Source: Stygibacter sp964604155 (GTDB lineage Bacteria; Cloacimonadota; Cloacimonadia; Cloacimonadales; TCS61). Taken from it: 64,000 nt of DNA. Both the position numbers and the translations under genes were made by a program. The stretch is taken from positions 39,794 to 103,793 of the forward strand of contig CAZRXY010000117.1 of the NCBI GenBank assembly GCA_964604155.1. The letters run 5' to 3'. The first letter of the stretch is position 1, and every line of letters starts with the position of its first letter. Positions 26,364 through 35,956 of this stretch are shown one piece after another. Under the pieces are notes generated by a model. The model was not told the origin of the DNA, did not search any database, and was given only the letters and a program-made list of their open reading frames with translations.

Positions 26364-29300
26364 TTAAAATTCTTCCTGCTGATACTTTCCACAGCAATTC
26401 TTATACTTCTTGCCACTACCACAGGGACAGGGCTCGTTCCTGCCCGGTTTCTTTTCAACCTGCCGTGGCATTATTTTTTCACCTCGAGGCTGATTATTGC
26501 CCTTATCAGGCTGATCCGTTGTCCCAGAACCCACCTGCTGCTTTGCCTGTTCAAATGCTGATGTGCCGCCATGCTGCATTTTTATCTGGCTCATCATCAT
26601 ATTATACTGCTCTTTTGTTAAAAGATAAACCGTAAATACTTTTTTTGTCACATTTTTATTTATATTAATGATTAATGACTGAAATAAATAGAATGCTTCT
26701 TTTTTGTACTCAATAAGTGGATCTTTTTGTGCATAAGCTCTGAAGCCAATACCCTCGCGTAATAAGTCCATCTCGTGCAAATGATCTCGCCAAAGATCAT
26801 CGACCACACTAAGCAGCGACCTGCGCTCAATCTCACGCATATGATCGTTTCCCAGCATCTCTTCTCGCCTTTTATAAGCTACCAGAACCTGCTCCAAAGT
26901 GTTCTCTACCAGATTCTCTTTGGTTATAGCTGAGATATCATTGATCTGAGACTCGATGTTATACTCGGTTTTTAAGTACTGGCAGATAGCTTCCAGATTC
27001 CAATCTTCATAATACTTTTCCAAGCCTACTATCTCTTCCACTTTATCCGTAATAGTCTCCCGGATCATTTCCAGTATCTCATTCTTGAGATCATAGCCTT
27101 TAAGAACATTGCGACGGTAACGGTAGATCACTTTACGCTGTTGGTTCATCACTTCATCATATTTGATCAATTGCTTTCGTATCTCAAAATTATAGCCTTC
27201 CACGCGTTTCTGAGCGTTTTCCACTGCTTTATTCATCCACGGGTGCGTAATCGCCTCACCACTCTTAAAGCCCATCTTCACCATCATAGGCGCTATCCTG
27301 TCCGAACCAAATAATCGCATCAAATCATCTTCCAGTGAAAGATAAAAACGCGAAGTGCCCGGATCACCCTGACGCCCGGAACGCCCGCGTAACTGTCGGT
27401 CTATCCTTCTGCTTTCGTGACGCTCTGTTCCTATCACATGCAAACCATCCAACGGTAAGCCATAGGGGTGCTCATCCGTGAGATTCGAGGGCAATCCGCG
27501 ATATTCTTCTTTGCTTCTTGTTACTACTCCGGGTCCTAATTTAATATCTGTTCCACGACCTGCCATATTTGTAGCTATCGTCACTGAGCCGGGCTCTCCG
27601 GCATTTTTTATAATCTCCGCCTCGCTTTCATGATATTTGGCATTCAGTATTTTGTGATTTATCTTTTTCCGTGTTAGAAGCCTTCCCAGCTTCTCCGATA
27701 CTTCCACAGTAACAGTACCAACCAGCACCGGCTTTCCCATATTATGCCAGTATTCTATCTCGGAGATTATTGCCTGGTACTTTTCGTTACGGGTTAAATA
27801 GATCAGATCATTGTGGTCCTGACGCGAGATCGGCTCATTAGTGGGGATCACCATCACAGGAAGATCGTAAATCTCCAGAAATTCTCCCTCTTCAGTTATT
27901 GCTGTACCTGTCATTCCAGCTAATTTGTCATACATCCGGAAAAAATTCTGCAGCGTGATCGTCGCAAAAGTCTGGGTGGCTTCTTCTATTACACAATTTT
28001 CCTTTGCTTCCAGAGCCTGATGTAATCCATCCGAAAACCTGCGACCCTGCATCATTCTGCCTGTGAATTCGTCCACAATCATTACTTTTTCATTTTGAAC
28101 TACATACTCCACATCTCTCTCGAATAAGGTGTATGCCCGCAAAAGCTGCTTGATATTATGAAGCTTCTCATTCTTATCAAAGTATTCGTCCTGCACTCTT
28201 TCCTTGGCTTTGATCTTTTCCTCAAAAGATAAATTCTCCGCATCATCCACTTCCTGCAGTAATTCATCCAATTGACCTAATATAAACAGGTCTTTATATT
28301 TTTGCGAAATAAATTCCGTGCCTTTATCTGAAAGCTCTACGCTATTAAAACGCTCTTCAACGAAGTAATAGAATTCTTCGTTGATCAGGTGCAACTTTTT
28401 TTCTCGCATGTATAAACTCTCATAATCCTGGAGCTGCTTTTTAAGCTCTCCCTGCTTCATCAATTTTAAAAATGTTTTATTCTTGGGAGCTGCCCGATAT
28501 AATTTCAGCAGCAAACTGCCAATTTCATCTTCATCACGCCCAGCTTCTTTTTCAAGCTGCTCTCGCAATCTTCCCAGAAACCCCTTTACTAATAAGCCCT
28601 GCTTCTCTACAAGCTGACGAATCAAGGGCTTTAGCTCCTTAAAAAAATTCTTGCTCTCTGCCACAGGACCACTTATGATCAAGGGTGTACGAGCTTCATC
28701 TATCAGCACACTGTCCACTTCGTCCACGATAGCATAATATAGCTTGCCCTGAACCAGATGCTCCTCGCGGATAGCCATATTGTCTCGAAGATAATCAAAA
28801 CCAAATTCGCTGTTTGTACCATAAGTGATATCGCATTGATAGGCAGCACGCTTCTCCTCATTATCCATGCCGGCTATATTAATTCCTACTTGAAGACCAT
28901 GAAACTCAAAGATTGGCTTCATCCATTCTGCATCTCGGCTTGCCAGATAATCATTCACAGTTACCAAATGACAGCTATGCCCAGAAAGTGTATTCAAAAA
29001 CAAAGGCATGGTTGCAACCAGAGTTTTTCCCTCGCCAGTTGCCATCTCAGTTATTTTACCCTCGTGCAGAGCAATTCCACCAATTAGCTGGACATCATAG
29101 GGCACCATCTCCCACTTTTGCCTGCTGCCTTTCACCTCAAATTCCTGACCCAACAGGCGACGGCAAGTATCTTTCACGATAGCAAAGACTTCCGGTAAAT
29201 ATTGCCCCAATATCTTCTGCCTCTCGGTTTTTATCTGCGAAGTTACGTCATCTATCTCGTTACCCAGCCTGTTACGCTCACTGTCTTTAATTGCCAGTTG

Positions 29301-29519
29301 ATATTCCTTCTGCAATTCCTCCAGCTTCTCTTCAAGTCCCCGTATCTGGTTTTGTACATCAATGCGAATCTCATTCACCCGGTTTCGTAATTCGGTATCG
29401 GAATACTGGGCTATTTCCGGATAGATTTCATGTATCTTCTCAAGATATGGACTCACCTGCTTTAAATCCCTTTGATACCTGTCCCCAAAAAGCTTTACCA
29501 GTATATTTTTTATCATCAT
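26364..29519 (-). CDS. secA: Preprotein translocase ATPase SecA
   Basis: 1051 residues, longer than the ~900 of E. coli. It is the motor that pushes unfolded preproteins through SecYEG. NBD1 Walker A lies in MATGEGKTLVA, with IVDEVDSVLIDEART (DEAD-like). There is a preprotein cross-linking insert and the NBD2 motif ATNMAGRGTDIKLGPGV. The IGTERHESRRIDRQLRGRSGRQGD motif VI is also present (seen at ~27.4 kb). The C-terminal zinc SEC-C motif is intact (NEPCPCGSGKKYKNCCG). An extra ~100-residue stretch lies between the DEAD region and NBD2. The second of two adjacent ATGs (29516) has better spacing from AGGAAG. Confidence 0.97.
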   Translation of the reverse strand: MMIKNILVKLFGDRYQRDLKQVSPYLEKIHEIYPEIAQYSDTELRNRVNEIRIDVQNQIRGLEEKLEELQKEYQLAIKDSERNRLGNEIDDVTSQIKTERQKILGQYLPEVFAIVKDTCRRLLGQEFEVKGSRQKWEMVPYDVQLIGGIALHEGKITEMATGEGKTLVATMPLFLNTLSGHSCHLVTVNDYLASRDAEWMKPIFEFHGLQVGINIAGMDNEEKRAAYQCDITYGTNSEFGFDYLRDNMAIREEHLVQGKLYYAIVDEVDSVLIDEARTPLIISGPVAESKNFFKELKPLIRQLVEKQGLLVKGFLGRLREQLEKEAGRDEDEIGSLLLKLYRAAPKNKTFLKLMKQGELKKQLQDYESLYMREKKLHLINEEFYYFVEERFNSVELSDKGTEFISQKYKDLFILGQLDELLQEVDDAENLSFEEKIKAKERVQDEYFDKNEKLHNIKQLLRAYTLFERDVEYVVQNEKVMIVDEFTGRMMQGRRFSDGLHQALEAKENCVIEEATQTFATITLQNFFRMYDKLAGMTGTAITEEGEFLEIYDLPVMVIPTNEPISRQDHNDLIYLTRNEKYQAIISEIEYWHNMGKPVLVGTVTVEVSEKLGRLLTRKKINHKILNAKYHESEAEIIKNAGEPGSVTIATNMAGRGTDIKLGPGVVTRSKEEYRGLPSNLTDEHPYGLPLDGLHVIGTERHESRRIDRQLRGRSGRQGDPGTSRFYLSLEDDLMRLFGSDRIAPMMVKMGFKSGEAITHPWMNKAVENAQKRVEGYNFEIRKQLIKYDEVMNQQRKVIYRYRRNVLKGYDLKNEILEMIRETITDKVEEIVGLEKYYEDWNLEAICQYLKTEYNIESQINDISAITKENLVENTLEQVLVAYKRREEMLGNDHMREIERRSLLSVVDDLWRDHLHEMDLLREGIGFRAYAQKDPLIEYKKEAFYLFQSLIININKNVTKKVFTVYLLTKEQYNMMMSQIKMQHGGTSAFEQAKQQVGSGTTDQPDKGNNQPRGEKIMPRQVEKKPGRNEPCPCGSGKKYKNCCGKYQQEEF

Positions 29520-29670
29520 AACTTCCTATTCATGTTTTCCTTAGTTTACTATTTTATCTGCCTGTGTCAATCACTTTATGATTAGTAACAGATATTTCAC
29601 TATAGAACCAAATATTACGGCGAACCGGTGATGACCTGCAAGCTCCATATTACATTTAAGAAAACAGATT

Positions 29671-29880
29671 CTATTTACTGCTTTCCAGCCATGCTTTGTA
29701 GTCACCAAGAAATTTCCTGGCTCCTGTACCTGTCAGATTCAACCGCCAATATGAATCACTCCCCTGAACTTTGGCAAAATTTACTTTTAATACCATCTCT
29801 CCAAGCTCATCTGCCCATTGGCAAAAGAGTATATGATTAAAAGGGATTATATAATCCGCATCTTCATAATAATTTTTCAT
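29671..29880 (-). CDS. Small hypothetical protein
   Basis: 69 residues, rich in Tyr/Trp/Asp, no signal peptide or TM segment. Kept because the ATG is preceded by GGGAGGAAAGAA, a very good ribosome-binding site, and the sequence (VLKVNFAKVQGSDSYWRLNLTGTGARKFLGDY) reads as a folded protein. The overlapping plus-strand frame has no such site. No family recognised. Confidence 0.5.
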   Translation of the reverse strand: MKNYYEDADYIIPFNHILFCQWADELGEMVLKVNFAKVQGSDSYWRLNLTGTGARKFLGDYKAWLESSK

Positions 29881-30238
29881 TTCTTTCCTCCCTCACGGAA
29901 ACTTGTACCACCCCTTTTCATGTCAATAATTTTCTGACAAATCTCGTCTGCTCCGGATTTTTTTTGCCTGGCTTGTAAATCATCCTGCAGACGTGAGACT
30001 CTGATAGTCTCGATATAAGCGGGATAAAACCCTTGGATTTAGAAAAATCGCCTACTGCCCATCCACCCCACTCTTTTATAACAAAGCACATTCAAAAAAT
30101 ACTCCATCGGGATATAGAGAAATATCTTTTATATTGGCAGGGACGGGGGGTAAGCTAGAGTTGGTTTATTTTTCTTGACATAATGCGTTGTTCCCACATC
30201 AAGAGGCGAGTATTATAGAAAGGGGGTTTTTTTACGTT
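29881..30238. other. Intergenic region with a dispersed repeat
   Basis: Divergent spacer between the small minus-strand ORF and the beta-lactamase-like gene. It contains one copy of the repeat also seen at 43435-43494 and a short GAGACT/AGTCTC hairpin inside it. AGGGGG 10-15 bases before the lipoprotein ATG is the likely ribosome-binding site. Confidence 0.5.
29975..30044. repeat. Dispersed intergenic repeat, copy A
   Basis: Shares TAAATCATCCTGCAGA at its left end and TGGATTTAGAAA at its right end with 43435-43494. The middle is partly similar and about 10 bases longer here, where it forms a GAGACT-CTGAT-AGTCTC hairpin. Confidence 0.6.
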
Positions 30239-31516
30239 ATGAATAGAATAGTAATGGTTTTAGTGGTAATTATAATTGTTTTCTCCAGTGCCTGCAGCAA
30301 AAAGGCTACAGAAGCAGATAGCACTATTATTGAGCTTCAAAATAAAATCAGTATTATGATGGATTCGCTGTGGACAGAACATTTATCAGAACAGAATCTG
30401 TCTTATGGTGGTTTAGCTATATATGCTTCATTTCCTGAAGGTGAAATCCTGGCTAAATCAGGATTACCAGATGATGTCACAAAAGATTCGTATTTTCGAG
30501 GAGCAAGTAATACAAAAACTTTTACTGCATCAGCTATTATGCTCTTAGCCGAAAGAGGCGAGCTTAATATCAATGATTATATTACAGATTTAATTCCCGG
30601 GAAATCCGAACCTTATATTCCTGATAACCAATACTATGATATTCCCTTTAAGCAGCAGATCAAAATCAGACAATTACTTGAACACCGTGCCGGAGTTTTC
30701 GATTTAACAAATTATCCTATACCTGATAGCTGCAATGCAGCATATGCTGGACAAAACTACATATTCTATAAAGAATCCATATCACCTGATCATAGCTTTT
30801 CAATTGATGAAATTATTAATATTATTGCCATTAATAATTTATTTGATTTTGCACCAGATTCTGATTATCATTATTCAAATACCGGCTATATGTTACTTGG
30901 TAAAATAATTGAAAGACTGAGTGGGCAATCCTTCAGTGATTTTATCTCAGAAAACCTGCTAATTCCTAATAGTCTTAATCACACAACCTTCCCCATCAGT
31001 TCTACAAGTACATTATCTGATCCTTATATAGCCGGAAAGGTCTTTAGTGAGGGAGAGTATTATGATTGCAGTATTCAAAATTTGTCCTATGAATTTGCCC
31101 AGGGAAACATAGTCACAACTCTTGATGATCTGCTTTCCTGGGTAAAGTTGTGGCAAACAGGGCAAGCCGGCATCCCTATGTCTGTAGTAAATCAAATGAG
31201 GCAGGGTTCCGGACAAAATGCCGATTATGGCTTTGGGACATCATTTTCTGAAGGCATTGGCTATGGTCACACAGGTGCTATCGCCGGATACCTGAGTTTT
31301 ATGTTTTATGACCCAGATTATGATTTCAGTATGGTCTTAGTATGTAACTTGTGGAATATGAAGGATGAAATAAGTTTTTGGGAACAAGTATATTTGCTAA
31401 GTGTAATATTCATGAATACAAAGTCAATTTGTACTGGAACTGAAAATAGAACTTGCACTAATTTTAATAATCTACTTGATTTGAATATTGATTTTATAAA
31501 TAATTACCGTAGATAA
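30239..31516 (+). CDS. Serine beta-lactamase / D-Ala-D-Ala carboxypeptidase-like lipoprotein (class C fold)
   Basis: 425 residues from the ATG at 30239; the open frame starts 17 codons earlier without a signal peptide. A lipoprotein-type signal ends FSSACSKK, with Cys as likely lipid site though the -3 residue is Ser. The penicillin-recognising motifs are visible: SNTK (SxxK) in GASNTKTFTA, YSN in YHYSNTGY, and HTG in GYGHTGAIAGY (KTG equivalent). The group includes AmpC-like enzymes, DD-peptidases and esterases, so antibiotic resistance should not be assumed. It is more AT-rich than the genes to its left and isolated, with no obvious operon partner. Confidence 0.85.
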   Translation: MNRIVMVLVVIIIVFSSACSKKATEADSTIIELQNKISIMMDSLWTEHLSEQNLSYGGLAIYASFPEGEILAKSGLPDDVTKDSYFRGASNTKTFTASAIMLLAERGELNINDYITDLIPGKSEPYIPDNQYYDIPFKQQIKIRQLLEHRAGVFDLTNYPIPDSCNAAYAGQNYIFYKESISPDHSFSIDEIINIIAINNLFDFAPDSDYHYSNTGYMLLGKIIERLSGQSFSDFISENLLIPNSLNHTTFPISSTSTLSDPYIAGKVFSEGEYYDCSIQNLSYEFAQGNIVTTLDDLLSWVKLWQTGQAGIPMSVVNQMRQGSGQNADYGFGTSFSEGIGYGHTGAIAGYLSFMFYDPDYDFSMVLVCNLWNMKDEISFWEQVYLLSVIFMNTKSICTGTENRTCTNFNNLLDLNIDFINNYRR

Positions 31517-31623
31517 ATAGGATTATTGGAGAATATCTTTTTTTATTTTCACGCGTATGTCTAAACCCGCAAATCTGTTTGCCTGACTTTGATTATTTTT
31601 AAAATTCTTTACAGCCAAATGAG

Positions 31624-32411
31624 CTACAATCTTACCACTCTCTCCCTGATCATCTTCAAAGCTTCTTCATAACTTGGGGGCGGTCCCAGATTTATTTCTT
31701 CATCGTCAATGTATATTGCATCTATAATACCCCACTCGGAAATGACATTTTTATCGAGTGTGGAAATTGGCTTAAATTCAACTGCACCGCCGCAGACAGC
31801 CGCCGCTCTACGAAAATTATTAAAACCAACCAGGTAAGCGGTACACCAGCCATTGAAAAAAGCTGTGATTGTCACCTTGCCCGGAACTTTTTGGGGTATC
31901 TTTCTCGGCTGCCTCCACTTTGGTGGTTCCACACTGTCTGTAAATGGCTTCCAGACTAATTCCTGAATCCCAATGCTATCGGCATTTTTGTATCCAAAAT
32001 GTTTGTAGAAATCTGAGGCATCCAGAAGGGTTGCGAAAGTCCCCAGGCAGCGATGCCTTTTGCGCCTTTCTCCCTTATATCCTGTTCTGCAGCCAGTAAT
32101 AGTGACCTTCCCATCCCCTTCCTCTGGCGGTCTCCAATTCCCTTATCTTTATAACCATAAACCCAGATACAGGCTATCACATAAAATCCTTCACCCTCCA
32201 CGAAAGAATATTCTGCAGGCAGATATTGGATCATACCGCTCACTGCTCCGTCTTCATCGATAGCCAGTTTTGCTGACATACCCCTGATTTTCATGTAATT
32301 ATACCAAGTCTTTTTGGAAGTAAGGGTATTCACCATCTCATCCGACCATTCTTCAAAACAGCAGGCAAACGTGGAGAAGTATTCTTCAGACAAATCTATA
32401 ATCTTCATCAT
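31624..32411 (-). pseudogene. GNAT-family acetyltransferase, frameshifted
   Basis: Two adjacent frames together form one protein. The 5' part (31956-32411) has a GNAT core, with an acetyl-CoA-binding segment near KGMGRSLLLAAEQDIREKGA and the FWM segment. After this it runs 15-20 residues into nonsense and stops. In the next frame the sequence continues sensibly from 32025 or so (DASDFYKHFGYKNADS, ELVWKPFTD) into the 3' part (31624-31932). A one-base indel near the GGG run at 32028-32030 would restore a protein of ~260 residues. It is either a recent pseudogene or a sequencing/assembly error. The ribosome-binding site (AAGGAG) is intact. Confidence 0.75.
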
Positions 32412-32484
32412 CAGCTCCTTTTATTATTTATAACCATGTCTGAGATGGAAGAAAATGAGTTGTTCTTTTTGTCAAAGAAAAAAA

Positions 32485-32502
32485 GCCCCGACTCATCGGG
32501 GC
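32485..32502 (-). terminator. Rho-independent terminator of the ice-binding-like gene
   Basis: A 7-bp GC-rich stem (GCCCCGA/TCGGGGC) with a 4-base loop is followed on the minus strand by a run of seven or more U. It lies just past the stop at 32524. Confidence 0.9.
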
Positions 32503-32523
32503 CCGATATGAAATGCTGATGAG

Positions 32524-33570
32524 CTAATTCATTAAAATCATCTTCCTGGTGATGGAATATCTCCCATCCGTTTCAAGATTATAAAGGTATATACCCGAAG
32601 TAACTAAATGGCGATTGTCATCAGTACCATCCCAGGTGACTGAGTGTTTTCCGGCTGCAAGCTGAGCATTTATAAGTGTTCTTATTTTCTGTCCTTTCAA
32701 ATTGAAAATAGTAATCCTGGCGTTCTCATGAGCTATCATCTCAAACTGGATCGTTGTCCTCGGATTAAACGGATTAGGATAATTAGTTTCTAAGACAGCA
32801 TAAGGAATATCACTCTCAAATACCGAGACAATGTGGTTTGGCTCTTCCACGCTGTTTCCTTCTAATGTCGCTGCCGTCTGGGTAAGGAGTCTACCGTGAA
32901 AGGTCGCACCCGTCTCCAGCGAAATCAAGGTTTGGCACAAAACATTGCCCTTGAATTGAGCCATTGTCCCGATGGTCGTCTGACCGGCAACCTGCCAGAA
33001 AATGTTCTCAGGTTGCACTCCGCCGCTAAGCGTGACAATTGCGTCATTAGCCACTGTAAGATTTCCTGATATCTGGAATATCCAGATATCATCCGCATTA
33101 CCTGAAATTGTGACACCTCCGGCACTGATCAGCACCCCTGTACCCCATTTATATAACGCCGGCGATAGTGTCTGACCTGTTATATCTCCCGAATATAGTT
33201 CGCTAAAATCCGGATCTGGACGTCCTGCTGCGTCTGTGTAAGCTGCTTCCATGTTGCCTACTGCTGTGTTCAAGTTGGATGGAGTCGGTTCCGTATAATC
33301 TGCAGCATATATGTTCCCGGTCACTAAAGACGATGTCGAATATGTGCCGGACGGATCCATTATCAGTCCAAACCCGGTTATATAAGACGCCGCAACAGGA
33401 CTTAATCCAATATTACCGATTATTGCGGTGTTGCCGGTAGTTGAAACCCCTGTTTTTGTCAGGATTACATAATTCTCGGATGCTCCAAGATCCACCACTG
33501 CCGGACCGTCACAATAAATTATGCCGATGATGATAGAGACAATGGAAACAAATAAAATCAATTTTTTCAT
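32524..33570 (-). CDS. DUF3494 ice-binding-like secreted protein with FlgD-like C-terminal sorting domain
   Basis: 348 residues. A signal peptide (KKLILFVSIVSIIIGIIYC) is followed by the ice-binding/DUF3494 beta-solenoid (~25-245). Its typical elements are VDLGASENYVILTKTGVST, IIGNIGLSP, LSPALYKWGTGVLIS, DIWIFQISGNLTV and ENIFWQVAGQ. The C-terminal ~85 residues are the FlgD/T9SS-like tail (NYPNPFNPRTTIQF, GIYLYNLE, KMILMN) used for export and surface anchoring in this phylum. In characterised members the fold binds ice or acts as an adhesin; sequence alone does not tell which. Monocistronic, with a strong terminator. Confidence 0.9.
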   Translation of the reverse strand: MKKLILFVSIVSIIIGIIYCDGPAVVDLGASENYVILTKTGVSTTGNTAIIGNIGLSPVAASYITGFGLIMDPSGTYSTSSLVTGNIYAADYTEPTPSNLNTAVGNMEAAYTDAAGRPDPDFSELYSGDITGQTLSPALYKWGTGVLISAGGVTISGNADDIWIFQISGNLTVANDAIVTLSGGVQPENIFWQVAGQTTIGTMAQFKGNVLCQTLISLETGATFHGRLLTQTAATLEGNSVEEPNHIVSVFESDIPYAVLETNYPNPFNPRTTIQFEMIAHENARITIFNLKGQKIRTLINAQLAAGKHSVTWDGTDDNRHLVTSGIYLYNLETDGRYSITRKMILMN

Positions 33571-33591
33571 TATATCCCTCCTGGATAATAT

Positions 33592-33834
33592 TTATAAAGC
33601 ATTTACCTGGATCAATCGATGTCGAGCGTCTAACAAGGGTAAGATTCTCTGAAATCTATATTGCCCATCGAATGTATGATTTATTCTTTCTAAATCAGCT
33701 ATGAATCTCTTTCTCGTATGCTCAGAGCTCCTTAACCATCCTAACCCGGCGATTTCCCTTAGCAGAGAATCGCTCTCATTTTGCAGAACTATATAATCCA
33801 CCCTGTTTACCATATCTATTTCGCGGTAATCCAT
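33592..33834 (-). CDS. Small hypothetical protein
   Basis: 80 residues from the ATG at 33834, with GGAGG five bases upstream; the frame opens four codons earlier with TTG. It is charged, Arg-rich and helical (RRSSEHTRKRFIADLERINH region) and ends LLDARHRLIQVNAL. No family or motif recognised. The good ribosome-binding site supports a real gene. Confidence 0.5.
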   Translation of the reverse strand: MDYREIDMVNRVDYIVLQNESDSLLREIAGLGWLRSSEHTRKRFIADLERINHTFDGQYRFQRILPLLDARHRLIQVNAL

Positions 33835-34350
33835 CACTGCCTCCAATTCAAAAGACTATGATAACATAATGTAAAAACACAATAAAGTAAATTATAAATT
33901 TATACCATAATTATAATAAGTAAAATCTATATTTGAAAAATACTTTTGCCATAATATAGAGATACATTTATGAATTTCATGAAAATGATACTACTGGGCA
34001 TTAACACTACTAATTGTGTTAATAAATGACACTATTCAGAACAATAATGAGAAAATATATACAATGATATTTATATAATATGCTTTTTTAAATATATCCA
34101 TTATAATTTCGTGTAATGAGCAGCAGATAGGTGATAAAGCTGTTCAGTATAGTCGTGTGATATTGTCCTGTGGGCTACTGCATTTGGTTTTACGAAAAAA
34201 AGTAGTGTCAAAAAAGGTTGGGATGGGATCAGTTTTTTTATGCCAACCCGGAATTTTCAATATTCTCATCAAATTTTGAAATGATTATGTCAAAAAAGTG
34301 AGATTGCTTATGCCTGATGAAGCAGTGATCTCAAAAACTGGAGGTTTAAA
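33835..34350. other. AT-rich intergenic region
   Basis: About 500 bases with no gene, unusually AT-rich over 33850-34100. It includes a loose GGTTGGGAT/ATGCCAACC inverted repeat near 34220-34250 and the hairpin at 34299-34333. It must hold the promoter of the OmpA-like gene, but no clear -35/-10 pair could be fixed by eye. Confidence 0.5.
34299..34333 (+). promoter_or_regulatory. Hairpin just upstream of the OmpA-like gene
   Basis: TGAGAT-TGCTT pairs with AAGCA-ATCTCA across an 11-base loop, with a 3-base bulge on one side. It ends eight bases before the GGAGG ribosome-binding site. There is no U-tract, so it is more likely an mRNA-stabilising or translation-control element than a terminator. 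Confidence 0.4.
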
Positions 34351-35835
34351 ATGAAATTAGTATTACGTTTTCTAATGATCACGCTAATTCTCGTCGCTTT
34401 CAATGTCGCTAATGCGCAGACAGAAAGTGGACACACAGGAATTGGCATCAAAGTGGGAGGTGCTTATGGCGACAATGCAGGTAGCGAAGAAGCTTGGGCG
34501 CCCACTCTTCGAATTGATTATCAGATGAGGATCGGAGGCCCGATCTACACACAATTCGGTTTGAGTTATGCTCCACTTAAAGGTGGTAATTACTCAACTA
34601 AAACAGGAATCGGTGATATAAGATTACTTATCGCACCACTTAAAATGAATCGGACTTCCCCTTACCTTTACTCCGGATTCGGTATTTCTAAGGATTTAAA
34701 AATTGACGGATCGGATTATGTGCCTTTAATACCTTTAGGCGTCGGTCTTCAAACCTCACTTGGAGAACAACTTTCGCTTCAATTTAATCTTGGCTACAAT
34801 TTAGCACTATCTGACGAACTTACGGATAATGAGCGATCTGCCGATGATCTTAATCGGTTCACTAATGAGGAACATGATGGCTATTTTGAGATCACTGTCG
34901 GCTTCATCTATAACATTTCCACAAAGAAACAACACGTTGAAGAGATTTCTTCACCTCCAAAAGAGGTCATTGTTGACCGTTCAAAAATTGATACAGATGG
35001 CGATGGATTAGACGATGAAAGTGAAGTGGCTAATTACAGAACCGATCCGCTAAAAAAGGATACTGATGGTGATGGAATCATGGATAACGACGAAATCTGG
35101 AATTACAGAACCGATCCCCTTAAAGAAGATACGGACGGCGATGGACTCTCGGATGGTGACGAGGTTTTTAAATATAAAACCGATCCGCTGATTAAGGATA
35201 CGGATGGCGATGGACTCTCAGATGGTGACGAGGTTTTTAAATATAAAACCGATCCACTAAAAAAAGATACGGATGGCGATGGACTCTCAGATGGCGATGA
35301 AGTAACAAAATACAAAACCGATCCGCTAAAAAAGGATACTGATGGCGATGGACTTAGCGATTTTGAAGAAGTGATGACCTATTTAACCGATCCCGTAAAA
35401 ATCGATACCGATAACGGCGGCATGAATGACGGTGCTGAAATCAGGGCAAACAAGAATCCCCTTGATCCCAATGATGACCTTTTTGAATTAAAGAAAGGAA
35501 AGAAAATTGTCCTCCATGGTATCACCTTTGAATCCAACATGTCAAAAATTAAGCCTGTCTCTAAAACTGTCCTGGAAAAAGTTCGCGAATCGCTGGAACT
35601 AAACCCGGATGTAACCATAATTATTATGGGACATACAGATAGCCAGGGAAATGATGAATACAATAGAAATTTGTCTCTGCAACGTGCCCAGGCAGTTAAA
35701 GAATGGCTGTTAGATAATAATATTAATTCTGCCAGAATTAAAGTTGCCGGAAAAGGCGAATCTGAACCAATTGCTACTAACGACACTGCTGAAGGACGCC
35801 AGAAAAACCGCCGTATTGAATTCCTGGTAGAATAG
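34351..35835 (+). CDS. OmpA-like outer-membrane protein with TSP type-3 (calcium-binding) repeats
   Basis: 494 residues: signal peptide (to NVANAQ), an outer-membrane beta-barrel (~25-190), six 23-residue TSP3-type repeats (DTDGDGLSDGDE core, ~228-365), and an OmpA peptidoglycan-binding domain (~385-494). In the OmpA domain, GHTDSQGNDEYNRNLSLQRA contains the diaminopimelate-binding Asp and Arg. It likely links the outer membrane to peptidoglycan, with a Ca-stabilised stalk. ACTGGAGG precedes the ATG. The repeats are very similar at DNA level and could vary in number between strains. Confidence 0.93.
   Translation: MKLVLRFLMITLILVAFNVANAQTESGHTGIGIKVGGAYGDNAGSEEAWAPTLRIDYQMRIGGPIYTQFGLSYAPLKGGNYSTKTGIGDIRLLIAPLKMNRTSPYLYSGFGISKDLKIDGSDYVPLIPLGVGLQTSLGEQLSLQFNLGYNLALSDELTDNERSADDLNRFTNEEHDGYFEITVGFIYNISTKKQHVEEISSPPKEVIVDRSKIDTDGDGLDDESEVANYRTDPLKKDTDGDGIMDNDEIWNYRTDPLKEDTDGDGLSDGDEVFKYKTDPLIKDTDGDGLSDGDEVFKYKTDPLKKDTDGDGLSDGDEVTKYKTDPLKKDTDGDGLSDFEEVMTYLTDPVKIDTDNGGMNDGAEIRANKNPLDPNDDLFELKKGKKIVLHGITFESNMSKIKPVSKTVLEKVRESLELNPDVTIIIMGHTDSQGNDEYNRNLSLQRAQAVKEWLLDNNINSARIKVAGKGESEPIATNDTAEGRQKNRRIEFLVE
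35032..35445 (+). repeat. Six tandem 69-bp repeats coding TSP3-type units
   Basis: Units start at 35032, 35101, 35170, 35239, 35308 and 35377. Units 3-5 are nearly identical, the first and last more diverged. All are in frame, each coding 23 residues. Confidence 0.9.
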
Positions 35836-35956
35836 TGACTGAAGGACGAGGCTTGGCAGAAACATGAAATAACCTGTAGTGTATGTCTATCTGCGCAAGC
35901 CTCATCCTGCCTATCATTCAGTATCCGGTTGAATTTGAATTTACAAGGAGTATAGA

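Noticed and set aside
29628..29840. 70-residue plus-strand frame opposite the small protein at 29671-29880
   Set aside because: No ribosome-binding site; the minus-strand frame has a strong one and better composition.
30188..30238. Longer N-terminus of the beta-lactamase-like protein
   Set aside because: It would bury the lipoprotein signal sequence; the ATG at 30239 gives a normal signal peptide.
35103..35315. Ser/Pro-repeat protein on the minus strand
   Set aside because: It is the antisense reading of the TSP3-type DNA repeats in the OmpA-like gene.
35032..35445. Possible CRISPR-like array
   Set aside because: The repeats are contiguous, in frame and code calcium-binding units; there are no spacers and no cas genes in the window.
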